Shown here one piece after another: positions 45,601-57,424 of a DNA stretch of 64,000 bases (within the stretch, counting starts at the first letter, position 1; each line of letters starts with the position of its first letter). Under the pieces are notes generated by a model, which was not told the origin of the DNA, made no database searches, and saw only the letters and a list, made by a program, of their open reading frames with translations. A program made the position numbers and the translations under genes. The stretch comes from Nymphaea colorata (lineage: Eukaryota; Streptophyta; Magnoliopsida; Nymphaeales; Nymphaeaceae). The stretch is taken from positions 7,445,001-7,509,000 of the forward strand of contig NC_045148.1 of assembly GCF_008831285.2 (NCBI RefSeq). Direction: 5' to 3'.

Positions 45601-48600
45601 TCATCTTTTGTTTTAAATGTTTGCTCTAGCCTCACAATCTTTGTATACTTTCTCAGCTTCCTGTCTCTGGTATTTTTGGTTCTTTTCATGATTTTTCCAA
45701 CTTGATGTTCAATGGCATGTTGCTTCAATTGATCCACCTAATAAGTTGATGTGAATTTTGCTTTTTGATCCTCATTATCTAGTGTTGGTTTTAGTAGTGT
45801 TAATTTCTTTTGTTCTCTTTGAAGTGTTGCCAGTTTTGTTTGTAGATTTCTTAATTGACTCAAAAATTGGTTAAGTTTCTTATTTTACAGGCCGTCATTG
45901 TTTGTGGATATTTATAGGTAATTTTACATTCACAAGTGAAGGGAACAGTGACGGTCTATGATGCATGGCTAGAACTTCAAGATGGCTTCATTCATGTGGG
46001 AAAGTTTGATGGACGACCAGTATCAGAGTTCTTTCCACTTGTCATCTGCTCATCATCTAGAGCTGGACTCATGTTCTGCATCAGATCAGAATGCATCTCT
46101 CCTATAGGTAACCTGCTTTTGTTTTGAATATGCTGCAAAACCCATAGCTGATATTACATTTTCTGATGAGAAAAATATCTTGTCAAGTGAGGCGTGCTGT
46201 CAAAAAAATAATGAAAAAAGAACACTGCTATTTCAGACCTTGTAAATTGAGCTTTTAGGGGTTCTAGTATTTCCTTCTGCCTATGTCCCCAGCTGCTTTA
46301 ATATGCTGATGGCTTCTCTTTGCTGGTATTGATATTTAAACTTCTTTCAGTCCATGCCTTGTTTCTTCAATGACACTGGGGTGTGAATTATTTTAAAGTT
46401 GATGAATTCTTTCTTAGTAAGATCTGAACATGTTAAACAAGCTCTTATTAAACTAGTATAATGTTTTCAATTGTGACCATAGCAGCTCCTTTATATTCTC
46501 CATTGGTATCAAAATGATGACACATACAGGGTTTTTTTTCCTATTATCCCGCCAAACCCATCATGCATCTATTGGTCTACCTGTCTTCTTGTTTCTCTTT
46601 CTACTGCAAGTGCATGTCCACTGCTCTTCTTTTCCGGTTTTCCCTGTTTGCTGGTCTACCTGTTTTCTTGTTTCTCTTTCTACTGCAAGTGCATGTCCAC
46701 TGCTCTTCTTTTCCCTGTTCGCTTTTAGCAAAAACATTGTACTTTTCACTGTCAACTGAATCCATAAAGCAGCATGTATAAAGTATAAACTATTTCCTTT
46801 GCTTGGTATTGGCCATTTTTCACTATTTCTACTGATTGGATGATGTAATATTCATTTGTTTGTTTCATCCTGAGCTCATATATTGTGCTTCTTAGTTTAG
46901 TGTAAGTTGCTTTTTAATGTTTGGCCAGTTGTAGAACCTTATAAATAATTGAATTTTCAGATGACCAGAAGCTACCTAAATCTGATAGCATACTGAATGT
47001 AAGGTACGACATTGCCGGTAATAGAGCAATCGGTGCACATCTACCTATGGTGCTAGATCATGCTGATTTTGAGAAAACCTGTGAGAAGGAGCAGCTACTT
47101 TTCAAGTGTGCACTTGCCTTACAAAGGCCAGTTCTTGATCCATGCCTTGCTGTTGGTTTTCTACCTTTTCCTTCCAAGAGCCTGAGAGTTGGGCAATTGG
47201 TCAACATGAAATGGAGAATAGAAAGATTGAAGAACATTGAGAAGAGTCCATCTTGCTCTAATAATGTGAGTACCATGGACACTCCCTGTTTACTCGTATG
47301 TTCTATCTCTGTTACCTGTTAAGCTGATATAGTGGTTACCTGGGGTAAAGTGCATTTTCTTTTAAGAAATCCAAAGATGATACATCACCTTTTCACCTTG
47401 TAAGTATCGTTTAGTTTTACCCTTGGTTTGGTGCTTTCAGGCTCACAGAAGACGCGTTTTTTTGAGAAAAAACACGAAAAAACATGATAGATTAAAACTT
47501 AAAAAAACGTGTTTTTTGAAAAAAATGTTAAAAACGAAAAAAACGCGTTAAAAACGTGTTTTTTTCGCATTTTTTTCAGCTTTTTTCACTTTTTCATTTT
47601 TTTCAGTTTTTTTAATGTCAAACAGTTTTTTTTTTCATTTTTCATTTTTTATTTGTTGCAAATCTACTTATCTTTTGATGTTCATGTTATTAGTTTCTCA
47701 CTTATTTTATTTTCCCCCATTTTTATTTTTTAAATTTTTAAAAATTTACCATATTTTTCCGTTTTTTCCCCATTTTTTTTCAAGCTCGCTGTATTATACC
47801 CGAGAGAAACCTCGCCGTTTAAAACTCCGAGATGTTATTCGTGACTGTGCTTTTAGCAATGCAACACATCTAAAAGTGAATAGTTGGATATATGTCTTTG
47901 TAATGTATTTTCACTCCAATATGGATTTTTTTCTTGTCTTTGTCACAATGGATTGAAAAAAAAAAAAAAACAAAGACAAATTTTACTATGTCGCATTTGT
48001 TGCAAACCACAGCCTTTGATTTTCAAAGAGGTGGCATCAGAAGCCATGAACATAAAATAAGAACCACGAATATTACACAAATGGTTGATAAAAGATTTTC
48101 ATGTACACTAGATACTGATATACAAGACGGTCTAAGTTTCATAATATGCATTTCATTACCATATAGTCGTGTTCTTGTAATATTAAGGACTTCAATTGTT
48201 AATTAGTTATTGGTTATTTTTTGTTATTTCAGGATGAGGTGTTATATGAAGTTAATGCAAATCCAGAAAACTGGATGATTGCTGGGAGGAAGCGCGGCCA
48301 TGTATCATTATCACTGAATCAAGGTCTCTCTCTCTCTCTTTCTCTGTATTTTTCTCTCTCATAGACAACCTCCTTTCAAATGGTAATTTTTTTTTGTCAG
48401 GAGCATTTTATGGACAGAACATATATTCATCTGATTATGTATTTTTTTCTTTGTTTATGATTAATTTTGTGATTATGCTTCATCCTTTCACTGGAAAATG
48501 CACAGGTTCCCGGTTAGTAATCACCATCGTATGCATGCCATTGGCAGCAGGATATGTCCGACCTCCACATCTTACTTTGCCAAGCATTGATGTGGCTAAT

Positions 48601-48681
48601 ATCAGTTGCAATCCAGCTGGGCCTCACCTGGTTTGTGTGTTGCCTCCAGCTCTCAGTTCCTCATTTTGCATACCATCATAA
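30554..48681 (+). CDS. TRS130: TRAPPII tethering-complex subunit TRS130 (TRAPPC10 family)
   Basis: Twenty-one exons join in phase to about 1,274 residues: 30554-30617, 30729-30958, 32656-32837, 32954-33137, 35362-35452, 37774-37937, 39434-39523, 39659-39820, 41826-41887, 42278-42368, 42854-43020, 43124-43370, 43822-44367, 44452-44664, 44832-45225, 45314-45404, 45481-45565, 45918-46107, 46961-47265, 48233-48323, 48506-48681. The product begins [18 protein letters not shown] and ends in [20 protein letters not shown], both hallmarks of plant TRS130 (Arabidopsis protein about 1,260 residues). The N-terminal part is the helical Trs130 domain and the C-terminal part is beta-rich. Known role: large subunit of TRAPPII, acting at the trans-Golgi network in Rab activation and cell-plate formation. 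Intron 10 uses a GC donor (AAG|GCAAGT). Introns 5 and 8 hold transposons. Confidence 0.95.
30624..30695. repeat. (CT)n and (TATC)n tract in TRS130 intron 1
   Basis: About 20 CT units with interruptions (30624-30665), then TATA and about five TATC units (to 30695), filling most of the 111-bp first intron. Confidence 0.9.
35907..35928. repeat. (CT)n microsatellite
   Basis: About 11 CT units in TRS130 intron 5, just upstream of TIR element copy 2. Confidence 0.85.
35982..36583. mobile_element. GTAC-rich terminal-inverted-repeat element, copy 2 (TRS130 intron 5)
   Basis: Ends TGTCACATAGGTAC and GTACCTGTGTGACA are inverted repeats with long GTAC-dense subterminal regions. Relative to copy 1 it lies in the opposite orientation and lacks copy 1's gene-like middle. 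Shared interior words include CTCAGTCAACTTTGACCGAG, GCGGTCAACGCAG and ACTTGGGTGCGGGGGTACGGCCG. The host flanks AGCCCTAAAGGCT and AGCCTAGAGGCT resemble each other, so a 9-13 bp target duplication is possible but unproven. Confidence 0.7.
36812..36880. mobile_element. fragment of the GTAC-rich TIR family
   Basis: TGTCACATGGGTGTGGGGTGGTGCC, split by drift, then AAAACTTGGCGTAGGGGTGCGGC, follows the left end of copy 2 in order but is diverged. No right end seen. Confidence 0.45.
37332..37610 (-). pseudogene. acidic C-terminal fragment, possibly of a hAT-type transposase
   Basis: A minus-strand frame inside TRS130 intron 5 reads through about 85 residues to a stop at 37332. It has [15 protein letters not shown] followed by a strongly acidic tail (DEEDLQC, then repeated DED/NEN words). 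A DPI-L...W block then an acidic end is common at the C-terminus of plant hAT/BED transposases, so this may be the last exon of a decayed element. Upstream at 36890-37000 are CGTATCG repeats. The assignment is tentative. Confidence 0.35.
39598..39637. repeat. (CT)n-rich tract before TRS130 exon 8
   Basis: Imperfect CT run ending about 20 bp before the exon 8 acceptor at 39658; it serves as or extends the polypyrimidine tract. Confidence 0.85.
40810..41248 (-). mobile_element. TRIM element with 5-bp TSD (TRS130 intron 8)
   Basis: Two direct LTRs, 40810-40999 (190 bp) and 41076-41248 (173 bp), surround a 76-bp interior. Each runs TGTAACA-like to TGTTACA. CACAG lies on both sides (40805-40809 and 41249-41253), a 5-bp target duplication. 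On the minus strand the interior starts with TGGTATCAAAGC (41063-41074), one mismatch from the initiator-Met tRNA primer-binding site. It ends with purine-rich AAGGAGGGTGGAT (41000-41012). The LTRs contain TTATAAAGG, a possible TATA. There is no coding capacity. The LTRs differ by small indels and substitutions, so the insertion is not very recent. Confidence 0.9.
46574..46727. repeat. 79-bp tandem duplication in TRS130 intron 18
   Basis: Units starting GGTCTACCTG at 46574 and 46653 share GTTTCTCTTTCTACTGCAAG and TGCATGTCCACTGCTCTTC with few differences. Confidence 0.85.
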
Positions 48682-50142
48682 ACCTGCAGCCTCTGTGGAG
48701 ATAATGTAGCTGTTTTTTCCCAAGAAGTTTTTCCATGTACATGATTCATTAGTTTGTTTTTTCTTAAAATTTGTTGGACCATAAGCAGCCAATGCTGGAC
48801 CTTTTGCATTTTCAAGGAATTTTAATTAGTTTTCAAGCGTTGTAATCTTCATGTAAAGTACGTCGACGCAATTATACATGAGAAACTTGTAGAGAGGTTT
48901 CGCAGATGATTTTTTTTTCTTTTTTTAACTTCCAAACTGATACAGCTTCCAATTATTTTCTATCGACATAAAAATGGGAGCTGAATTAGCTTAACACGGC
49001 TTGCCACCGCATAATTGGATTTGCTGAAAATGTGGCTGAGCTTCTCTGAGGTCTGAGCTTGTTCACTCTTTTGCTTGTATTTAGGGCAACAAACTTATTT
49101 AGATGTGCGGTTGGTATCTTTTACTTGGTATCTATGTAGATATGACCTCTCAGATGCTACTTCTCAAGAACCAGAAGCCACGCTGAATATGGCACTTTAT
49201 CCTGTTGTACTATACAAATATATCATGAATTGGAAGTGGGTCATGCATCATATCATAGTCCGCAACTCAGAGTGGCATGCACGATGCTTAGGCGTTGCAG
49301 AATTGAGATGCCCTGTGTGTTGGTGCAAGATGTGTGTTTCTTGTTTACAGAAATGTAGCATGATATTACGCCATTGCAACATAATATAACTTGCTAATTA
49401 CGGATTTTAACGTCAAGAGCTGCTTAGATTAATTGAGTTTGGATTCTGCTACGGAGCTCCTTCTGCATCAGAATGGTCATGTCACATCAGATCTACCAGT
49501 TTAAGAAACGTGACTCTCAAACTTCCCATAACTGTTAGGAAACTTTAAACAACTAGACTGGCTAGGTATGAGGCTGATGACCGCCACCATACCCGATCTT
49601 GACTTTGGCTTTTAAGCAATCCATGTATAATATATTAGCCTTTAAAACATGAGCACAAAATCTGTAGTTGAAATTTTTAGTAAGGTGGCTAACTTTTAGA
49701 TATATACGTTCGAGCTTAAATAACTTCAATTAGTTCATTTTGTATCGAACTCGCGCGGCTGACTATAAAAATTCAAAGAGGGCCCTGTTTTTCTCATTCC
49801 TTCATAAGTTACTGCATGTTTTTACAAATAGTCACGCACATCCGATTCCCAGAGCACAAAGTTTACTAAACTTGGTGAAATATTTACAACTGGTGAAAGT
49901 ACAAGGACCTGATTTCTCTCTCTCTATTGGTTTTCTGCTGAGCACTTGTCAGACGCCATCACCTTTCATGAGGGAAGCGTCCTTTTAGCGTCAACTTGCG
50001 TATGTAGAGGCAAGGTTTCTTATCGAATCGTCAGGACCACACTAGCGTCTCTCTTCTCCTCCTCCCACGGCCAGCTACGGTCATTTCATTTCATACAGTG
50101 TACCATTCCTGGTAAACTGGTTAGCTAGCAATTGGGGAATGT

Positions 50143-50594
50143 TAGGCATCTTCAATGATGAAGAGCAAGCTGGCCTTTTCTTTTTCTCCACTCAAGTGTT
50201 TTCATTCTAGTTGACCTGAACTCTGCACAGAAAAAGAGAATGCACAGTTAACACTTCTTCCGAAACGAGTAAAATTAACAATCTACAGTATGTACTGGTC
50301 TTAGTTCCACCGTTGGAAGGCGACCTTTCATGGCTTTCGATTTCAATAGATGAAGTTGAGTAGGGTAGGCATCTTCCTTTTTGAAAAGCAGAGGCAATCT
50401 CTTCTCCTCAATAAAGATAGAACGTGCCCTTTTCTACTCCAGTGTTTTCCTTTCTAGTTGGGTTGAACCGTGCACAGAGAAAGATAATGATAACGCACAG
50501 TTAACGCTTCTTCCGAAATGAGCACAAGAATCTACTGGTCGTTTCCCACCGTTGGAAAAAGGCATTCCCTTTCATGGCTTTCAAGTTCGATGAG
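50143..50594. repeat. 223-bp diverged tandem duplication
   Basis: Units start TAGGCATCTT at 50143 and 50366. Shared ordered words: CAGTGTTTTC/CAAGTGTTTTC, TTTCTAGTTG, GCACAG, CACAGTTAAC, CTTCTTCCGAAA, CACCGTTGGAA and TTTCATGGCTTTC. Many substitutions separate them. No reading frame spans either unit. Confidence 0.8.
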
Positions 50595-51017
50595 AGATCA
50601 GGATAAGATATGTCAAAAGAATATGTGTGAGATCTGAGATGCCCTGAGTGTCATGAATTTTTTTCTCCTTTAATATGAAGGCATGAGAATACGGACTTCT
50701 TACTATTCAGTTAATAAAAAAGATGAATCTTTTACTGCTATAGTTGACATCTAGTAAATTAATAAGGCAGTAAAGTAATATTTCAAAATCTCACCAGCAT
50801 GTCACATTGCATTTGACAGGTTCTCCCTTCTTACCATCTGCTCACCACCTGCAGTGAGCACATCTAATTGGCATCCATCTTGAGAAATGTCAACACGAAA
50901 GTTTTGCAGATATGAGGCTAGTGCATAATAAAGAAACTCATCCTTTTATTCCAGGGTTCATCTATGGTGCAGCGCCTCTGCATATACAGGACCCTGATAT
51001 GCCATCTGAACAGAGTC

Positions 51018-51047
51018 GAGATGAATGACTCGAGAGTCATTCATCTC
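51018..51047. other. perfect 13-bp-stem hairpin
   Basis: GAGATGAATGACT and AGTCATTCATCTC pair perfectly around a CGAG loop. The inner part also gives overlapping TGACTC words, similar to bZIP sites. Confidence 0.7.
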
Positions 51048-52762
51048 AAAATCTTGCTAACCTGGGTCGCTAGACTGTATGCTGCATATTGAGCATCTCT
51101 TCTATCTAAAACCACATGGGAGTTGATTAGTTCTTTTGTATTATATTGGGCATTTTGATTTTCTTCAACTTAAAAAGACAGCTCAACCAGGTGAACAAAT
51201 CTTTTCTTTGACTTAATGTAGACATTTTCTTTTGAAAGAGAACACTGGGGTTTTGCAGAGTCCTACCAGTTTATTAGATGCTAGCTGAGCTTACAGAAAA
51301 ACCTGTTCTACCTTAATGGGATCTATACAGAAAAAAAGCATCATCACTAGAACTCAATGGTCCTGGACTCCCAACATGGAGATTCATCCTCCCAAGAAAC
51401 ATATCAGATGACATTGAACAAAACCAACTGTTGGATGTTGACATTCTTTATTAGCTGCCTTTGGTGTCGTAAGAGTTTCATTGCCATGGTGGTGAGAAAC
51501 GTCGCTGTCATGCAGACAGTCATGGTTCTGTTTCCATGAGCACCCCTCTTTATGAAAAAAACAAGTCGATGAATCTGCAATCCAAAGTAGGATGAGTACA
51601 TCTGAAGAATCTAAGGACTCCTTTGAAAAGGTTAAGTTGAAGTTCCCTGCTCAGCCGAGGAAGTAAAAAAAAGGGAAAAAATCTACAGGAGCAAGATGAG
51701 GTGAAAGTATGAATTTTTGGAGCGGTTGGCACAGTGAAAGTAAGCTGCATATATACGTTCGGCAGACTCAGGCCGGCCAGCTCCTTGCACCAGCCAGAAG
51801 TTGGTCTCTCCTTGGTGATGGGCAAGGCACTGAGATCTAATCATACGGCTTACGGTAGCTTCTCCTTTTCCTTTTCAAGAATATTTGGCTGTTTATAAAC
51901 TTTGGAAAAGATACATGGGCGACCATGCATCATTGGCGTTATGAATAGAACGAAATTCTTGATGACACGAGTAGCGCCACATGTGAACCAGAAGAGAGAG
52001 GATCTGATCTCCCTGCCACAATATTTTGTATATACATTTAAAGTTAGTCACTGTGTAATTAAAAGTTTACGTGAATTCTTTTTGGCTCTACCACTACTTC
52101 TCAAATGTACATCACTGAGTTTGATTGCTTCTGTTACAAAAGATTTTGCCAGATTTTTTTTTTTGGATTCATTAGAAAAAATGACCGGCGTCAGTATAAG
52201 AGAGTCCCAGTTGTATATGAGCTTAACATGATGATAGACGTAAGAAACGGAGGAGATGTTCAAAACATACTTTCTGGTTTTATCTTTCCATATGCATTTT
52301 TTTTCAAGTCATTTGCTTGTTTCCTTCGAGTAACCACGTTACTCTTGCCAACTACGTCCAATGTTGCAAACATTCCGGTGAATATACTGTACTGAGACAA
52401 TGAACAAGTAAATTAGAAATGTATCTATGAATTAAAAATACAAAAATTTAAAATATTAAAAAATAGTTAAAATTTACTACATAATGCAGTTGAATCGGCC
52501 ACACAGCGCAGTTCAGACAACTTTGTATATATCGCCATCAAGCTCGTCCGTCTACAAACTGGAATATCCCTCCCTCACGTGGTTGGGGATAGTTGGCCTT
52601 CCATCTTCAGTAACAAAAAATGGAGAATAAGTACAACATAAACGGATCAGTACATGAAGTTGATAGGGACTACCCAAATTAGACTTCCGACAACATCTTC
52701 CAAGAGGACCAAATAAAAACCGAAACAAGGGTAAAACCCAAAACAAGGGGAACTATTTTCCA

Positions 52763-53010
52763 CCTTTCCACCTTCCAATCCATGGTAATTACTGATACTT
52801 GATAGACTTCTCTAATTTCTGTGAAAAATGTGTAAGGGCATTATTGTAATTTTGTTGTTTTGTGGTGTTCCCCTAATTCTTTCTCATGCTTAAGAGGGAG
52901 CAGTTATCACTTGTATTTTTAATTCCGAGTTAGTGAAATCTCTATGCGGCTATGGATGTAGAGAACTTTGGTATCTGAACCACGTAAAAATTTTCTGTAT
53001 TTTTTTTTTA
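52763..53010 (+). mobile_element. probable copia-type LTR remnant
   Basis: The segment GAGTTAGTGAAATCTC..GATGTAG..CTGAACCACGTAAA resembles the 3' part of many plant copia LTRs, where GAACCACGTAAA is a common word. The upstream part has a GAGGGAGCAG leader-like stretch. Boundaries are approximate and no partner LTR was found. Confidence 0.4.
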
Positions 53011-53711
53011 ATCTTTTTCTTCTATTGATAGCGTGTGTGTGTGTGCATGGGAGAGCTTTAACAATACGCATTTATATCCTCGTCTTGGGGTTTAGCATGT
53101 TGGTTTGACTGCACTACTTTTTTGTTGAGATGACTTGCCATAAATGTTATGCTCTACCTTTTCTAATTAACGTAACTCGTTGTATTTCTTTTTGATACCA
53201 TCAATTTCCCATCCTCTTCTAACGACAAAACATATGCAAGCTCCCCTTCAAATGAGGTCTTCATCAAGAAAAGGGCCTTCTCAACAAAAATGAACATCAT
53301 ATATGGAATGTCAGCACACAATTTCCTAAGATAGCAACAAAATGTATGCATAGTAGAGCTTCCTCAACCATTTCCCGTTGTGAAATTAGATGTCTTGGTC
53401 ATATGCTTACATGTTGATTTAGGAATTAATAGGCATTTATTCCAATTAACTGCCTTGAATTCCAAAACTGAAATGGAACAGTCGCTGCAGCTCAAAAGCA
53501 ACTTCTAAATTAGTCATGGAGGCCCGCAGTTTCCATCTCTAAAGAGTGATAAGTTTAATTAATAGATGTCTGACCAACTGGCTGAGGATAAAAAATCTTC
53601 TCAACCTCAAGAATGAAGGAGGGATGGCATGTGTCTCTTTAAATAGAGATGAAACAACTTGGAACTCAGAAACTAAGCATATGAGAAATCATAATCGTTA
53701 AATTGAGTATG

Positions 53712-53740
53712 TTATATATATATATATATATATATATATA
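53712..53740. repeat. (TA)n microsatellite
   Basis: About 14 TA units in intergenic DNA. Confidence 0.85.
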
Positions 53741-54662
53741 AGAAGTTATACATGTTTTGTGGAATTTTGGTTACAATGAATAAATTGAGATTATCATCAC
53801 ATTGCCTAGATTATCAGCTACTTATAAAGAAGTTTATTTAATAATAAGCTGTTTTATCTATTTCAAATACATATATAACATTTAAACAACTGCATCTCTT
53901 TTTAATGTAACTATCTTTTTTGTGGCCAGTTTTGATGTTCCTTCAATTGCTTAACCAGGTAAAGGAGTAACTCAATTTCTTATAACTCCAACTAAGTAAT
54001 TTCTTGATCTCTCATCTCATTTAATGTGCAATATATATTCAAAATGAGTATTTATAAAAATGTAATCTTCTTTAAGAAGAATTAAAGGTGTAGGATATGC
54101 AGCACTTTCAATATGAAGGTACACATGCAAATCATGAGATCCTTTTTAGTGAATGGTTGATATGTCAACCAAAGTTTCTCTCTTCTTTTTTCCTTTAACC
54201 AATGTGCTAATTAAAATAACAATATAATAGGGTTGAAAATGGACGAGTATGTTATTACCATAATTTGACAGGTCCAATACGTATGTCAACTTAAGTTGTT
54301 TCATCACCATTCATGAGTTAGACATGCTATAAAATGTGGCATGGTGCTGGTAGCAAGTTATTAAAGTTCAACAATGACATAGACATGCATCACAAAGTGT
54401 GCCCTTGATAGTCCTACCACTGCCTTTCTTCCTAGTGAAAGCATATTTGTCATTATTATGGATTTATTGATGCAATTTAGCAATGATTGTTTATTTCACA
54501 ACTCATACAACTATTGTATTTACATGTTAAAAAGCTATACTAAAACTCCTCAGTTGGAGCTACAACTATAAAACTCCTCGGAGCTACAACTAGCTATAGC
54601 TCTTGGAAATATGAACGTGTATTCTAATCATCTTTACAAAGTTTACTCTTGTTCAAGGGGAC

Positions 54663-54875
54663 TTGAAGAAACTATTTTGTTTCTCATTCTTGGACATGGC
54701 TAGTCCACCTTATTTCTTCTTTAGAGTTATGCTTGCAGCAAGCAACAATGCTAAATATGTGAAGCAATCACTGTATGGGTTGGAACTACCACATAAAGGA
54801 TGGGAGTCATTCATGATAACAAAGTTAAGCATGAAGTTTTGTGTCACATTCTCTTCCAATTTGTTTGTAGTATAA
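54663..54875 (+). pseudogene. degenerate copia reverse-transcriptase fragment
   Basis: The frame contains KYVKQSLYGLELPHKGWESF, matching the plant copia RT block (consensus K.SLYGLKQ.PR.W...F) in order with several substitutions. Flanking residues are not conserved and the frame stops soon after. It is likely a relic of the same or a neighbouring copia insertion as the LTR-like segment at 52763. Confidence 0.5.
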
Positions 54876-55603
54876 TGTCTATGACAACAAATGTTCATGA
54901 ACCAACTCTAATGATCATTCCACTCCATATCCCTCTTATAGGATATTACAACCATATGCTTAACTAATTTGCTCCATTTAGGAGAGTGGTGGTAATCTTC
55001 AAACATGTGCTTTTTGGGGCGCTCCATTGATTTGGACTTGTTGTGATCATTGTCATCTATGGAGAAAGAATCAGCATATAGGGCACACATGTAGGCAGAC
55101 CAAAGAAAGAGCTTTGGTACTATGACAACGCATGCAGGATTTACCGGTACATAAAGCAAATGAATATTAAACAATGTAGACACCAGAGTTTTAGGTGGTT
55201 CGGTAGTATTGCGTACACCATGAGAGACACTTTCTTACTGTCAGTGCAAGGTGATGATATATTGGGCAACAAAAGAAAGTTCTCATGACAGGATATCTAC
55301 ATGTTCACTAATTTACAGTTTGACCTAAAACTAGAGAAGATAAAGTCTTAAATTCATTGATATAAAAAATTCTAAAGATTTTGAGATCAAATCATATAGG
55401 AGGCAATATAACACCCAGCTTCTTATTCATGGGGCCCCATTTGTAGTAGACACAACTCTCTCTAATATGCCCACACCTAGAGTGCGGTGACACTTTTCGA
55501 CAGCAACTCTTTCCAACTATCTGTAGACTTTCTCTGCAAAGTCATCCTTGCCTTTTAATTCTTATATAAGAGCAAATCACTCATCTACCTCTGCTCCGAA
55601 GGA

Positions 55604-55840
55604 CCTAGCATAGCCGGTTTACTTAAGTATTATGTTGATGATACATCCTTAGTTCGATTCCCATAGGTGCTACCCATCTAGGTTGCAAACTGTAGCATAC
55701 ATGATTCATGAGTTGAAAGGTGCACCATAATCTGCCTTGGACCATAGGGGATGGGGGATGGGGGTTGGCTTCACCTCTCATGAACCGCCACTCATCTACC
55801 TCTCTACCAATTGAATTTGAGATCTTCAACAAAGAAAATT
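55604..55840 (+). mobile_element. tRNA-derived SINE-like element (copy c)
   Basis: A-box-like TAGCCGGTTTACTTAAGTA (55611-55629) and B-box-like AGTTCGATTCC (55651-55661) at tRNA spacing. The following sequence (CATAGGTGCTACCCATCTAGG) resembles copies a and b. The tail carries GGGGATG repeats. No TSD assigned. Confidence 0.5.
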
Positions 55841-57424
55841 AAGGACTTATCATTTGCTAAATATTAAGCCAATATTTTTTTTTTTCCAACGCCCAATGAG
55901 GCAGTCCTGTGACTGAAAACATCTTGTATATTAATTATTTCTATACAATTTTCAATACATGTAAAGTTCCATGGGATATTTGTCATAGTGGAGTATTTTC
56001 AGCAATGAGATCCACCATGATCTCTTTGAACTATGACAAAGATAGTGCGACTCGTTGAATTGACTGCCATCATCAGTCGAAATCTTTGAAGAAGATCACT
56101 GCGTTTTTCTAAAATTACTGCATGTCGGCAATGCTAGCTTTTGCCTTTGCCAAGGAAAGGAAAAAAAAAAAAGAAAACCAACACATCATCGTGTCCAATA
56201 ATTTGTTGCGGCTTCATGATTATCATTGGGTCAATTATAGTGCCACCTTTGCCTTAGAATCTCTATATATCCACCTTTTTAATTTAAAAAAAAAAAATCC
56301 TCTCGCCATTTGGGTCTTCACATTGTTACTTCGTAGTAAGAAAACAGGCTTGACTTGTTGGAAAGGCCGGAAAAAATTGTTAGATAGGAGCCAATCACTA
56401 AGCTGCAAATGTCACCAACGAGACGATTTCCTCATGTGAATGCAGCAGCACACATGGTTTCATCTCGTAGCAGTTGAATTGCTATTGCCCGTCACACAGC
56501 CGCAGCCTGCCCACTAAACCAGCCCCCCTTTTGGATCATGAACATATGCACTTTCAAAGCAAGAAGACAAAAAGCCAGCGTTCCTCAACAATGAAAGAGA
56601 AGATCTTCACTTTCATTTGGTTTTCTTTCTTCGACTTAAGATGGAACGCTTAGCTACCTCACTAGCTGATAAAAGATCGGAAAGAAGAAAAAAATATCTG
56701 TGGCTGGCTGTGGCCCTGAGAAGTTGCAGTGAAATAAGGAAATGATGAAAGGGACATGAACGTCAGAGGCGACCTGCCATGTTCCCACCGTCACCAAAAC
56801 AACCAAAGGAAAGTAAAAGATGCACAAGGGCCTCCTGTTTCTTTGCTTCCCCCCACCTTGAAGCCCTCGGTATCAATGGAACTAAAAAGTCACCATTGTG
56901 ATCCTAAGAACCCAAGTGACCATTAATGCATATGATCTCTCCAGGCGCGAAGGCACTCTCCTTTGCACCTGACAAAAAGAAAAGGACCCTTCAATTCAAA
57001 GGTGGATTCTGACACGCAAAATGAAGCCTTGTGAGCCGCACCACTGTGTTGCTGCTGCTAGTGTACGGCCTCAGAAAATGAACCCACCTTGCAATATTGG
57101 CTGAAAGGGCAAGTTGGCGCCGTGATATTTTTATGGGCAGCCTGTGTTGATAACAGCTGCCCAAGGCCACAACCTCCTTTTGGTTAAAGAAGCCAGCAGT
57201 CTGAGTTTATGAAAGTTTGCATTGGCATATATGAGAGATAGAGAGAGAGGGAGAGGGAGAGCGATAAGTGTTTCTGTGGTAGCCATGGCGTCGTACCATA
57301 GAGAGGTTTCCCCCTCCCTCACCAACCATAAAAACACCCAACAGCCCATTCTTTAAAGATCCTTCCTGAAGACCCCTCTGTACATTAAGCCAGGCTGCCC
57401 TTCCAAGGAAGAATAAAGGAAGCC

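Larger units (their letters stand above)
48682..57424. other. intergenic region between TRS130 and GH3
   Basis: No intact gene recognised. The first few hundred bases should hold the TRS130 3' UTR. Further on are a 223-bp diverged tandem duplication (50143), a perfect small hairpin (51018), a possible copia LTR remnant (52763), a copia RT fragment (54663), a SINE-like element (55604) and simple repeats. The last ~500 bp, with a GA-rich stretch at 57234-57262, is the presumed GH3 promoter; no clear TATA box was found. Confidence 0.55.

Noticed and set aside
47509-47956. Phe-rich frames in TRS130 intron 19
   Set aside because: Derived from T-rich repeats with ACGTGTTTTTT words inside an intron; no conservation expected.
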